From NCBI GenBank assembly GCA_003250355.1, contig QKGS01000006.1:1-62030 (forward strand): DNA of 62,030 nt, written 5' to 3'. Within the stretch, counting starts at the first letter, position 1. Every line of letters starts with the position of its first letter. Positions 55,261-62,030 of this stretch are shown here, piece by piece. The translations under genes and the position numbers were made by a program. This DNA comes from Bacteroidota bacterium (GTDB taxonomy: Bacteria > Bacteroidota > Bacteroidia > Bacteroidales > SZUA-534). The notes under the pieces were generated by a model. It was not told where the DNA came from. It did no database searches and was given only the letters and a program-made list of their open reading frames with translations.

Positions 55261-55833
55261 ATGTATAGTCTGAACAGATTAAATAATTATATAAAAACCT
55301 CAATATTTATTGGGGTTTTTATCGTTTTGGCTTCGTGCGAAAACGATATAAAAGAGGTTATAGAATTATCGACCAATGAAGAACAAGCAATTCTAACAGC
55401 GGTAAATGTAGAATTAACATACTCTACCCATGGCGAATATAAAGCCAGAATGGAAGCCCCTTTGCTTAAACGCTTTATAAAAGATAAAGATAAGGTTGAA
55501 CTTGAATTTCCCGAAGGGGTGAAAATGTTCTTTTACGACAACGATGGTGTTGTAACTTCATCAATAAGAGCAAATTATTCTATTTATTATGAAACCGAAG
55601 GCATATGGGAAGCCCGTAAAGATGTAGAAGCACTTAATAAAAAGGGAGAAAAACTTAATACCGAATATCTTATCTGGAACAGGGAGAAAGCCACTATTTC
55701 AAGCAATGAGTTTGTAAAAATCACTACCGACGAAGGTGTGCTTTATGGCGACGGGTTTGTGTCGGATCAGGAATTCAATAAATGGGAAATTAAGAAAGGT
55801 AGAGGAGTATTTAATATTGAAACAAATGAATAA
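55261..55833 (+). CDS. lptC: LPS-export periplasmic protein LptC-like lipoprotein
   Basis: This 190-residue protein is a lipoprotein: the lipobox LASC puts the lipidated cysteine at residue 26. It matches the LptC/OstA-like beta-jelly-roll of the LPS bridge, with strands such as AILTAVNVELTYST (about 43-56), LEFPEGVKMFFYDNDG and ANYSIYYETEGIWEARKDVE. Unlike E. coli LptC it has a lipid anchor in place of a TM helix, as is usual in Bacteroidota. It overlaps the next small gene by 8 bp (ATGAATAA). Confidence 0.85.
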   Translation: MYSLNRLNNYIKTSIFIGVFIVLASCENDIKEVIELSTNEEQAILTAVNVELTYSTHGEYKARMEAPLLKRFIKDKDKVELEFPEGVKMFFYDNDGVVTSSIRANYSIYYETEGIWEARKDVEALNKKGEKLNTEYLIWNREKATISSNEFVKITTDEGVLYGDGFVSDQEFNKWEIKKGRGVFNIETNE

Positions 55834-56020
55834 AGTAAGTAAATCGTTAAAGCAAATATTGACATATTTATGGCTTGCAATAGCTCTTGTATGTGTATTT
55901 ATTGCCATTAGAGAAAATATTAATAACGGCTTTAAACCCTCCGCTCCTTTTTACGGGTTTACAATTGTTGCATTGTTTTTTTTTAACTCTCGCTACAAGC
56001 AGTTAAAGAAGCTAAGTTAA
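55826..56020 (+). CDS. small two-TM membrane protein
   Basis: This 64-residue protein starts with ATG at 55826, overlapping the lptC stop by 8 bp. It has two hydrophobic helices (about 13-30 and 41-54) separated by a short polar loop (NGFKPSAPFYG), with basic ends. The codons preceding 55826 in the same frame are antisense-like, so the longer frame is not used. Its place between lptC and the CNNM gene is the only hint of role. Confidence 0.75.
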   Translation: MNKVSKSLKQILTYLWLAIALVCVFIAIRENINNGFKPSAPFYGFTIVALFFFNSRYKQLKKLS

Positions 56021-56052
56021 GATATATCTATTTTTTATTATTTTAGCCCTAC

Positions 56053-57315
56053 ATGAACGATACACTCATTATATTACTTACTCTTATATTGTCGGCTTTT
56101 TTTTCCGGAATGGAAATAGCCTTTGTTTCTGCAAATAGGTTAATGCTGGAGCTTGACAAAAAAAGCAATACATTTAATGCCCGTATTATTAAACGGTTGG
56201 CACACAATGACTCGCAGTATATAGCTACTATGCTTATAGGCAATAATATAGCTCTTGTTGTATATGGTATTATTATGGCTAAAATTTTAGAGCCGGGTAT
56301 TAGGGTATACTTTTCGCACGATAGCATAGTAATATTAATTCAAACAGTACTGTCAACATTTTTAATACTTATACTGGCTGAGTTTCTTCCAAAAGCATTA
56401 TTCCGAATTAATCCAAATCAAACACTTAAGGTTTTTGCATTACCGATTTATGTTTTTTACTTGTTACTATATCCGGTAGCCATGTTTACAATGCATTTAT
56501 CGAAAGTTGTAATACGGATATTTTTTAGGGTAAAAATTGACGATAAAAGTAAAATTTCATTTGGTAAAACTGACCTCGATAATTTAGTAAGTGAATCGAA
56601 AGGTGATGACAATGAAGACGAAGATGTTATAAATGATGTACGTATATTTCAAAATGCACTCGATTTTTCAAATATAAAACTACGTGAATGTGTAGTGCCT
56701 CGAACAGAACTAACTGCCATTTCGGTCGATGAACCGGTAGAAAACCTAAAACAAAAATTTATTGTTACCGGTCATTCAAAGGTTCTTGTATATGAAGATA
56801 CTATCGACAATATAATAGGATACGCTCATTTGATAGAACTATTTCAAAAACCTAGCTCTATTAAGTCGATGATACGTAAACTGCCAATAGTGCCACAAAC
56901 TATGCCGGCCAATAAGTTACTTGCCATGTTTTTGTTACAGCGTAAAAGTATGGCTCTTGTAGTTGATGAATTTGGAGGAACATCGGGTGTAGTTACTATG
57001 GAAGATATTATAGAAGAGATAATTGGCGATATTCAGGATGAGCATGATAAGCAAACCCTGCACGAAGAAAAAATAAATGACCATGAGTATCGTTTTGCGG
57101 CTCGCCACGAGATCGACGATATAAATGAAAAATATAATTTAGATCTCCCTGTTTCGGACGATTATGAAACTCTTGCCGGCTTATTGTTATCAGAATATGG
57201 CTCTATCCCTAAAACAGGCGATATTATAAAATTCGACAGCTTTATTTTTAAAGTATTAAAAGCAACCGACACTAAAATAGAAATGGTTCACCTTACTATT
57301 AGAGACGAAGATTAA
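56053..57315 (+). CDS. CNNM/CorC-family membrane protein (DUF21 + CBS + CorC_HlyC)
   Basis: The 420-residue protein has an N-terminal DUF21 transmembrane domain of three to four helices (about 3-135; SAFFSGMEIAFVSANRLMLE). A pair of CBS domains follows (about 200-335), and the CorC_HlyC transporter-associated domain (about 340-418). Such proteins are Na+/Mg2+ exchangers or are annotated as hemolysins; hemolysis is not supported. It follows the small TM protein by 32 bp and ends the cluster before the convergent clpX. Confidence 0.9.
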   Translation: MNDTLIILLTLILSAFFSGMEIAFVSANRLMLELDKKSNTFNARIIKRLAHNDSQYIATMLIGNNIALVVYGIIMAKILEPGIRVYFSHDSIVILIQTVLSTFLILILAEFLPKALFRINPNQTLKVFALPIYVFYLLLYPVAMFTMHLSKVVIRIFFRVKIDDKSKISFGKTDLDNLVSESKGDDNEDEDVINDVRIFQNALDFSNIKLRECVVPRTELTAISVDEPVENLKQKFIVTGHSKVLVYEDTIDNIIGYAHLIELFQKPSSIKSMIRKLPIVPQTMPANKLLAMFLLQRKSMALVVDEFGGTSGVVTMEDIIEEIIGDIQDEHDKQTLHEEKINDHEYRFAARHEIDDINEKYNLDLPVSDDYETLAGLLLSEYGSIPKTGDIIKFDSFIFKVLKATDTKIEMVHLTIRDED

Positions 57316-57318
57316 AAA

Positions 57319-57341
57319 GGGGTGTATTTTTATGACACCCC
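57319..57341. terminator. hairpin between CNNM gene and clpX
   Basis: GGGGTGT (57319-57325) pairs with ACACCCC (57335-57341). Four A on the left but no T tract on the right; it is a probable shared terminator of the convergent genes. Confidence 0.65.
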
Positions 57342-57362
57342 ATTATGTTATTCAATACCGTT

Positions 57363-58580
57363 TTATGCAACTTTTAGCCTGTGCAAATTCGATTTGTCAA
57401 GTTTCTCTACTGCAAATTTCTTTGTTACAGTAAATTCTTTAATATCCTGCGATGGAAGTTCAAACATGGCATCGTTTATTATAAGTTCGCAAATAGAACG
57501 TAATCCACGCGCACCAAGCTTAAACTCAACAGCTTTATCAACAATATATTCGTAAGCCTCCTCGTCGAATGAAAGCTTTATTCCATCAATATCGAAAAGT
57601 TTTACATACTGCTTAATAATAGAATTTTTAGGTTCTGTTAAAATATTGCGTAAGGCAATTCTGTCGAGAGGATTTAAATATGTAAGAACCGGCAAACGCC
57701 CAATTATTTCAGGAATCAGACCAAAGCTCTTTAAGTCTTGAGGTACAATGTATTGTAAGAAGTTATTTCGGTCAATATGTTCTGCTTTTCTTGATTCAGC
57801 AAAGCCAACCACCTGAGTATTCAAGCGTTGCGATATTTTGCGTTCAATACCATCGAAAGCACCTCCGCATACAAATAGAATATCTTTGGTATTGACCGGT
57901 ATCATTTTTTGGTCGGGGTGTTTACGGCCTCCCTGTGGCGGTACATTCACAATTGAACCTTCAAGAAGCTTTAATAATCCCTGTTGAACCCCTTCGCCCG
58001 ACACATCGCGGGTAATAGATGGGTTGTCGCCTTTGCGAGCTATTTTATCTATTTCGTCAATAAATACAATTCCGCGTTCGGCAGCCTGTACATCGTAGTC
58101 GGCAGCCTGAAGCAGTCTGGTAAGAATGCTCTCAATATCTTCACCAACGTATCCGGCTTCAGTAAGCACTGTAGCATCAACAATAGTAAAAGGTACATGA
58201 AGCATTTTGGCAATTGTTTTTGCCAAAAGAGTTTTACCGGTACCGGTTTGTCCTACAAGTATAATATTCGATTTTTCTATCTCAACGTCGTCTTTATCGA
58301 CACGTTGATTTAGCCTTTTGTAATGATTATAAACTGCAACCGAAAGGTACTTTTTTGCTTCATCCTGACCTATTACATAGTCGTCAAGAAATTCTTTTAT
58401 CTCTTTAGGTTTTAAAAGATTAAGATTGCCTGTATTGAACGATGAAGAACCTGAACGAGCCTCTTCCTCAACTATTTCGTAAGCCTGAGTAATGCAACTG
58501 TCGCAAATATGCCCCGATACCCCTGCTATTAAAAGATTTACATCTTTTTTAACTCTTCCACAAAACGAACACTTTTCCAT
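57363..58580 (-). CDS. clpX: ATP-dependent Clp protease ATPase subunit ClpX
   Basis: This 405-residue AAA+ unfoldase feeds substrates to ClpP. The N-terminal zinc domain has [10 protein letters not shown] and CDSCI (about 4-30). The Walker A is VGQTGTGKT (about 110), and the Walker [10 protein letters not shown] (about 175) and the IGF-like loop for ClpP docking (GFA near 265) are present. Its family-conserved C-terminal domain is intact. It lies downstream of clpP in the same orientation, with a terminator between, so it may have its own promoter. Confidence 0.97.
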   Translation of the reverse strand: MEKCSFCGRVKKDVNLLIAGVSGHICDSCITQAYEIVEEEARSGSSSFNTGNLNLLKPKEIKEFLDDYVIGQDEAKKYLSVAVYNHYKRLNQRVDKDDVEIEKSNIILVGQTGTGKTLLAKTIAKMLHVPFTIVDATVLTEAGYVGEDIESILTRLLQAADYDVQAAERGIVFIDEIDKIARKGDNPSITRDVSGEGVQQGLLKLLEGSIVNVPPQGGRKHPDQKMIPVNTKDILFVCGGAFDGIERKISQRLNTQVVGFAESRKAEHIDRNNFLQYIVPQDLKSFGLIPEIIGRLPVLTYLNPLDRIALRNILTEPKNSIIKQYVKLFDIDGIKLSFDEEAYEYIVDKAVEFKLGARGLRSICELIINDAMFELPSQDIKEFTVTKKFAVEKLDKSNLHRLKVA

Positions 58581-58675
58581 TCTAAATATTTATCATTCTT
58601 TTACATTAAACGAGCATTTACCCAAAAGGTTTTATAATAGATGAATACTGTTAATAAAAGGTTGGTTTATAAAAT

Positions 58676-58702
58676 AAATACCTGCCTTAGGAGCAGGTAT
58701 TT
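58676..58702 (-). terminator. terminator between clpP and clpX
   Basis: AAATACCTGC (58676-58685) is an exact mirror of GCAGGTATTT (58693-58702) with a 7-nt loop. It sits just after the clpP stop codon at 58711. Confidence 0.8.
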
Positions 58703-58710
58703 ATGAATTA

Positions 58711-59388
58711 TTATTCTGATTTTCGTTGCAGAACTTCATCAATCATACCATATTCTTTGGCTTCTGCTGCGGTCATCCAATAGTCGCGGTCAGAATCGGC
58801 TTCGATTTTATCGAATGGTTGCCCCGAATGCTTGGCTATAATTTCGTAAAGTTCATTTTTTAGTTTCTTTATTTCGCGTGCAGTTATCTCAATATCGGAG
58901 GCTTGCCCTTGCGCACCGCCTAAAGGCTGATGAATCATAACACGTGAATGAGGTAACGCTGAGCGTTTCCCTTTTGCTCCGGCTGTTAAAAGCACTGCTC
59001 CCATTGATGCTGCCATACCTGTACAAATGGTATGTACTTCGGGGTTTATGAACTGCATGGTGTCATATATACCCAATCCGGCATATACTGAACCTCCCGG
59101 AGTGTTAAAATATATTGAAATATCTTTGTCGCGGTCTGCTGATTCAAGAAAAAGCAACTGAGCCTGTATAATATTGGCTACATCGTCGTCGATAGGTACT
59201 CCAAGGAAAATAATTCGGTCCATCATTAAGCGCGAAAATACATCCATTGATGCAACATTTAACTGGCGTTCCTCAATAATATTCGGTGTTATATAGCTAC
59301 TGCTAATTCGTGAATATTTGTCGTATACGTTACTGTTTATTCCGACATGGCGGGTAGCATACTTTCTGAATTCGTCGTGTGGTATCAT
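58711..59388 (-). CDS. clpP: ATP-dependent Clp protease proteolytic subunit ClpP
   Basis: This 225-residue serine peptidase forms the tetradecameric chamber of ClpXP. The catalytic Ser is in [20 protein letters not shown] (about 118-137) and the His in [11 protein letters not shown] (about 145-155). The catalytic Asp follows after about 50 residues. An N-terminal extension of about 25 residues is longer than in E. coli. It lies between tig (upstream) and clpX (downstream), the classic tig-clpP-clpX order. Confidence 0.97.
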   Translation of the reverse strand: MIPHDEFRKYATRHVGINSNVYDKYSRISSSYITPNIIEERQLNVASMDVFSRLMMDRIIFLGVPIDDDVANIIQAQLLFLESADRDKDISIYFNTPGGSVYAGLGIYDTMQFINPEVHTICTGMAASMGAVLLTAGAKGKRSALPHSRVMIHQPLGGAQGQASDIEITAREIKKLKNELYEIIAKHSGQPFDKIEADSDRDYWMTAAEAKEYGMIDEVLQRKSE

Positions 59389-59413
59389 ATTGTTACAAGC
59401 TTAAAAAGTTTAT

Positions 59414-59450
59414 AAAAAGAATCACCTCATGATAAAATCATAAGGTGATT
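59414..59450 (-). terminator. terminator between tig and clpP
   Basis: On the minus strand AATCACCT (59450-59443) pairs with AGGTGATT (59427-59420), with an inner ATGAT/ATCAT stem. It is followed by CTTTTT. It shows that tig is transcribed largely apart from clpP. Confidence 0.85.
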
Positions 59451-59498
59451 AAATATTGTTTAAAGTTATAAAAAACTTTTTGCTTCAATGTTGGTTAA

Positions 59499-60854
59499 CT
59501 ACTTTTTTATAAAAAGTTGGTTAAATTCTTCCGGTGTTACCTCTTTTTCTTCGAGTTTTACATTTTCTTTAAGGAAAGCTGCAACTTTTTCGTCGGCCTT
59601 CATATCCCACATTTTTCTACGCTCATCGTCGTTGGTTAAAATCTGCTTTGCATAAGTTTCCAATTGTTCGTCGGGCAATGAGTGTAATCCGTATTGTTGA
59701 AATTGGCGAAGTGTTGACTGTTTTGCAAAAGCAAGTAATTCTTCTTCGCTAACTTTAAGGTCGTTCTCTTCTATTAGCTTGTTTTTAATTAATTGCCATG
59801 CTAAATCGTCTCTCATTGAGTCGTAATCTTCGTCAATTTGCTCTACTGTAAGGTTTTCATTTACAGCAACAAGCCATCTTTTCAGAAATTCATCGGGTAG
59901 TTTAAGGTCTGCTTTGCTTACAAATTTTTCTTTAGCATCGATTAAGAAACGAAAATCGCTCTGATAAACAAGTGTATCGGCTATTTCCTGTTTAATTTTA
60001 GCTTTATATTCATCGATTGTTTTTACTTCGCCTTCGCCAAATACTGAATCGAAAAGTTCCTGATTAACCTCGGCAGGAATATGGCGTGAAATGCTTGTAA
60101 CAGTAAAACGGAAATTTCCTTCCAAATTATTGGCAACATCACGGTCTATACGTAGCATCGATGCTAAATCTATTGTATTAGCGAATGCTTTTTTTACGTC
60201 GAAGTCAATAACGTCGTCTTTTTTTGAACCCAATACAAGGTTGCGGATAGAAGCCTCTTCAACTCTGTCTACTGCAAAAACAGCATCTTCAGTAACTATA
60301 CCATCTTCAACAGGGTTTCCTTCAGCATCGAGTTGAGTAAAAGTTCCTTTTACAAGATCTTTTTCAATAACTACGTCGGCCTCTTCTGTTTTTCCGTTAC
60401 GAGCTGTATGGCTGTCGATAGTTTGCTGTACCATTTCGTCGCTTACAGCAATGGTATAGAAAGGTACTTTGTCGCGCTTAGTAATTTTCAATTCATACTC
60501 AGGCTCTAAAGCTATATCGAATGCAAATTCAAAGTCCGATTTATTCTCAAAATCAATGTCAGATTCAACATTTTTGCTTGGAAGAGGTTCGCCAAGCACT
60601 TTTACTTTTTCATCGACCAAATGCTTAGTTAATGTTTCTGAAACCAGACGGTTTACTTCATCAACTAAAATAGACTTTCCGTAGTATTTTTTTATTATGC
60701 CCATAGGAGCATTACCCGGACGGAAACCTTTGATCGCTGCTTTTTTACGGTAATCTCTAAGTTGTTTTTCAACTTTCTCCGCATAATCATCCTTCTCGAT
60801 CTTTACCTTTAGTACGGCATTCAACTCGTCGATGTTCTCTCTTGTAATGTTCAT
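59499..60854 (-). CDS. tig: trigger factor (ribosome-associated chaperone)
   Basis: The 451-residue protein holds nascent chains at the ribosome exit tunnel. The ribosome-binding motif GFRPGNAPMGIIKKYYGKS (about 40-58) is the Bacteroidota form of the GFRxGxxP signature. A PPIase-like middle domain (about 150-230) is weakly conserved, and a long helical chaperone domain (about 235-430) follows. It starts with an ATG 88 bp inside the tRNA-Leu gene boundary on the same strand. A terminator lies between it and the tRNA. Confidence 0.93.
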   Translation of the reverse strand: MNITRENIDELNAVLKVKIEKDDYAEKVEKQLRDYRKKAAIKGFRPGNAPMGIIKKYYGKSILVDEVNRLVSETLTKHLVDEKVKVLGEPLPSKNVESDIDFENKSDFEFAFDIALEPEYELKITKRDKVPFYTIAVSDEMVQQTIDSHTARNGKTEEADVVIEKDLVKGTFTQLDAEGNPVEDGIVTEDAVFAVDRVEEASIRNLVLGSKKDDVIDFDVKKAFANTIDLASMLRIDRDVANNLEGNFRFTVTSISRHIPAEVNQELFDSVFGEGEVKTIDEYKAKIKQEIADTLVYQSDFRFLIDAKEKFVSKADLKLPDEFLKRWLVAVNENLTVEQIDEDYDSMRDDLAWQLIKNKLIEENDLKVSEEELLAFAKQSTLRQFQQYGLHSLPDEQLETYAKQILTNDDERRKMWDMKADEKVAAFLKENVKLEEKEVTPEEFNQLFIKK

Positions 60855-60883
60855 CTGATACGATTTTTAAACATTGATTAATT

Positions 60884-60918
60884 CAAAAAAACCGCCTTCA
60901 GTTAAAACTGAGGCGGTT
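60884..60918 (-). terminator. terminator of the tRNA-Leu transcript
   Basis: On the minus strand AACCGCC-TCAGTT pairs with AACTGA-GGCGGTT (60918-60889), followed by seven T. It stands between the tRNA and tig. Confidence 0.9.
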
Positions 60919-60941
60919 AATATTATGTCATTTCCTATTAG

Positions 60942-61023
60942 TGCGGGAGAAGGGACTCGAACCCCCACGCCTTGCGGCACTAGATCCTAAGTCTAGCGCG
61001 TCTACCAATTCCGCCACACCCGC
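60942..61023 (-). tRNA. tRNA-Leu (anticodon TAG)
   Basis: The minus strand folds as a class II tRNA of 82 nt. It has acceptor GCGGGTG, the D arm GGTAGACGC, an anticodon stem CTAGA/TCTAG with loop CTTAGGA (anticodon TAG, reads CUN), a variable arm GCC-GCAA-GGC, and T loop TTCGAGT. The CCA end is not encoded. The sixth acceptor pair is U-U (GCGGGTG against CTCCCGC), and two of the T-stem pairs are G-U. Confidence 0.93.
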
Positions 61024-61110
61024 TAATTATGCTGCAAAAATAGATTTAATTTTTTATACTGCAATAGCAAAATTGATTTTTTTTGAATATTTTTTTAATT
61101 AGATATGTAA

Positions 61111-61332
61111 CTAAAAGGAATACAGCGTATTGTGTTTTGTGATAAATCCTTTATGTACATTCTTTTTCTTTGGAAATTCAATAAACATTTGAGGATTATT
61201 TGCTATTCCTTTAAGTACATCATCTGTCTGATTAATAAAATTTTCAACCTATTTTATTCCCCAATTTTCATTGAGGTATTCTAACACTTTATTAAAATCG
61301 GTTTTTGCTATGGGCGTCCAGTTTATTATCAT
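61111..61332 (-). pseudogene. decayed RelE/ParE-type toxin
   Basis: Starting from ATG at 61332, two bases after the antitoxin stop codon, the minus strand reads IINWTPIAKTDFNKVLEYL and NENWGIK. Then an in-frame TAG (61251-61249) appears, followed by VENFINQTDDVLKGIANNPQ, EFPKKKNVHKGFITKHNTLY and a second stop at 61113. This is the typical RelE/ParE body (helical first half, K-K-x-VHKG-x-x-T-K-x-N-x-L-Y). It carries an internal stop in place of the usual Glu codon and loss of the C-terminal strands. The toxin is therefore probably inactive. Confidence 0.8.
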
Positions 61333-61334
61333 AT

Positions 61335-61580
61335 TCATAATCCATATTTCGCCCTTACTTCAGTCATAACTTCATTGTGAGGGATTGTTTCTCCACTGTC
61401 TGCTTGCTCTAAAGTAGTTTCAATGGATTCTTGCACCAATTCTGGTATTTCATCCCACCAATCAGCCTCTTTTTCTTGCTTTAATAGTTGGCTAATCTTA
61501 TCCGGTAAAGTCGGCCTGTTCGTATTTAATATTAGTTGAACTAATTCAAGTTTTTTAGCCTGTACATTCATAATTCTCAT
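61335..61580 (-). CDS. antitoxin of a RelE/ParE-type toxin-antitoxin module
   Basis: The 81-residue acidic protein (QAKKLELVQLILNTNRPTLP at about 7-26, and a final NEVMTEVRAKYGL) is like addiction-module antitoxins of the ParD/'addiction module component' type. The Shine-Dalgarno AGGAGAG is 7 bases before the ATG at 61580. An internal ATG at 61571 is the alternative. It lies 2 bp before the decayed toxin frame, so it is left as an orphan antitoxin. It may bind other toxins or its own promoter. Confidence 0.7.
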   Translation of the reverse strand: MRIMNVQAKKLELVQLILNTNRPTLPDKISQLLKQEKEADWWDEIPELVQESIETTLEQADSGETIPHNEVMTEVRAKYGL

Positions 61581-61897
61581 TATTTAACTCTCCTACAAGA
61601 ATACATAAAAATTATCCTTTATACACAGACTGAATAAAAATCGGCAGCTTCTATCGTAACTTTGTTAATGAGTAGCTCTTAATTGATTTTATTTAAAATG
61701 TATTGTTATGAAAATAAAATTATAAGTCTTAAATTTTTCATTTTCTTTATATAGTACATTTTCCCTAGTCTTCTCCTAGCCTTTCCCTTAAGTAATAATA
61801 ACCAGGCAAAATATGGCAGGATTATTTACTAAATAATTAAAAACCGTTTATACTGCTGATTTCAATGCCATGCAAAAGGATTCGTACGGCAGCAGCT
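61581..61897. other. intergenic region at right window edge
   Basis: No gene is recognised. A full TAnnTTTG box, TAACTTTG (61657-61664), lies on the plus strand but is followed only by a very short frame (ATG AGT AGC TCT TAA). The rest is T-rich low-information sequence. Confidence 0.4.
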
Positions 61898-62030
61898 CTA
61901 ATGTTTCATTCGTGAAGCATCTTGGGTAATATCTTTTTTAACAATTTTAAATTCTTCCCCTATCTTTACCTGAAACACAAACTTTACACTTTCTCCAAAA
62001 CTATCTGACAAACAAAAACCCATCTCTGCA
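61898..62030 (-). CDS. partial reading frame, C-terminal end of an unknown gene
   Basis: A leftward frame enters from the right edge and encodes 43 residues, including FGESVKFVFQVKIGEEFKIV and ending DITQDASRMKH before TAG at 61900-61898. The mixed charged/hydrophobic strand pattern resembles a real protein tail, but no family is recognised. The rest lies outside the window. Confidence 0.35.
   Translation of the reverse strand, partial: AEMGFCLSDSFGESVKFVFQVKIGEEFKIVKKDITQDASRMKH

Noticed and set aside
56053-57315. Hemolysin call for the CNNM-family gene
   Set aside because: The name comes from historic annotation; the domains seen are DUF21, CBS and CorC_HlyC, typical of ion transport, with no toxin feature.

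Overview
The window is a low-GC, densely packed chromosomal segment from a member of the Bacteroidota, probably Bacteroidales/Marinilabiliales-like. The evidence is the Bacteroidota promoter type (TAnnTTTG -7 boxes, in one case with a TTTG -33 box), genes with little or no Shine-Dalgarno signal, a split methylmalonyl-CoA mutase (propionate/succinate metabolism), LPS genes (lpxK, lptC), a SusD-free set of outer-membrane and TPR proteins, and gene neighbourhoods typical of that phylum. No complete insertion sequence, prophage, CRISPR array or rRNA gene is visible.

Layout. 1-358: non-coding, with a near-perfect leftward promoter that resembles rrn promoters and fires out of the window. 359-5050: GT2 glycosyltransferase, dihydroorotase, ACP phosphodiesterase and a large TPR lipoprotein. 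5051-9628: a repeat-rich stretch in which two copies of an about 180-bp MITE-like element flank a Bax-inhibitor-1 gene, followed by a VTT membrane protein, a secreted MsrB-MsrA fusion, an AlkD-like protein and a small ferredoxin. 9629-13818: a leftward operon rsfS-ftsH-DUF2007-cdsA-psd (membrane quality control and phospholipid synthesis). 14014-16467: histidine kinase, response regulator and biotin ligase. 16516-20242: LRR protein, dihydrouridine synthase, Nudix hydrolase, and the divergent pyrE-SRPBCC pair. 20340-24611: methylmalonyl-CoA mutase; its small subunit carries a striking 32-residue insert with 13 cysteines. 24862-29132: an accessory-looking islet with a DUF4143 ATPase, a flippase fused to a polysaccharide-lyase-14-like domain, an acetyltransferase and a dispersed repeat. 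29252-38812: housekeeping genes (YjbR, PNP, lepA, lpxK, trmH-like, IMPase, kinase-like, LolC/E-like permease, porin). 38916-41013: pcm abutting an AbiE-type toxin-antitoxin pair with palindromes in its promoter. 41266-57315: PpiD/SurA, an uncharacterised helical-repeat protein, leuA, mfd, then the cluster unknown-coaX-OMP-TPR-lptC-small TM-CNNM. 57363-61023: clpX, clpP, tig and tRNA-Leu, each separated by a terminator. 61024-62030: a decayed RelE/ParE toxin beside an apparently intact antitoxin, and the tail of another gene.

Most of the window is ordinary chromosomal core. The best candidates for something new are the flippase-PL14 fusion with a terminator-like hairpin in its leader, the Cys/Asp/Asn repeat insert in the MutA subunit, the paired MITE-like repeats, the AbiE operator architecture and the half-dead toxin-antitoxin module.
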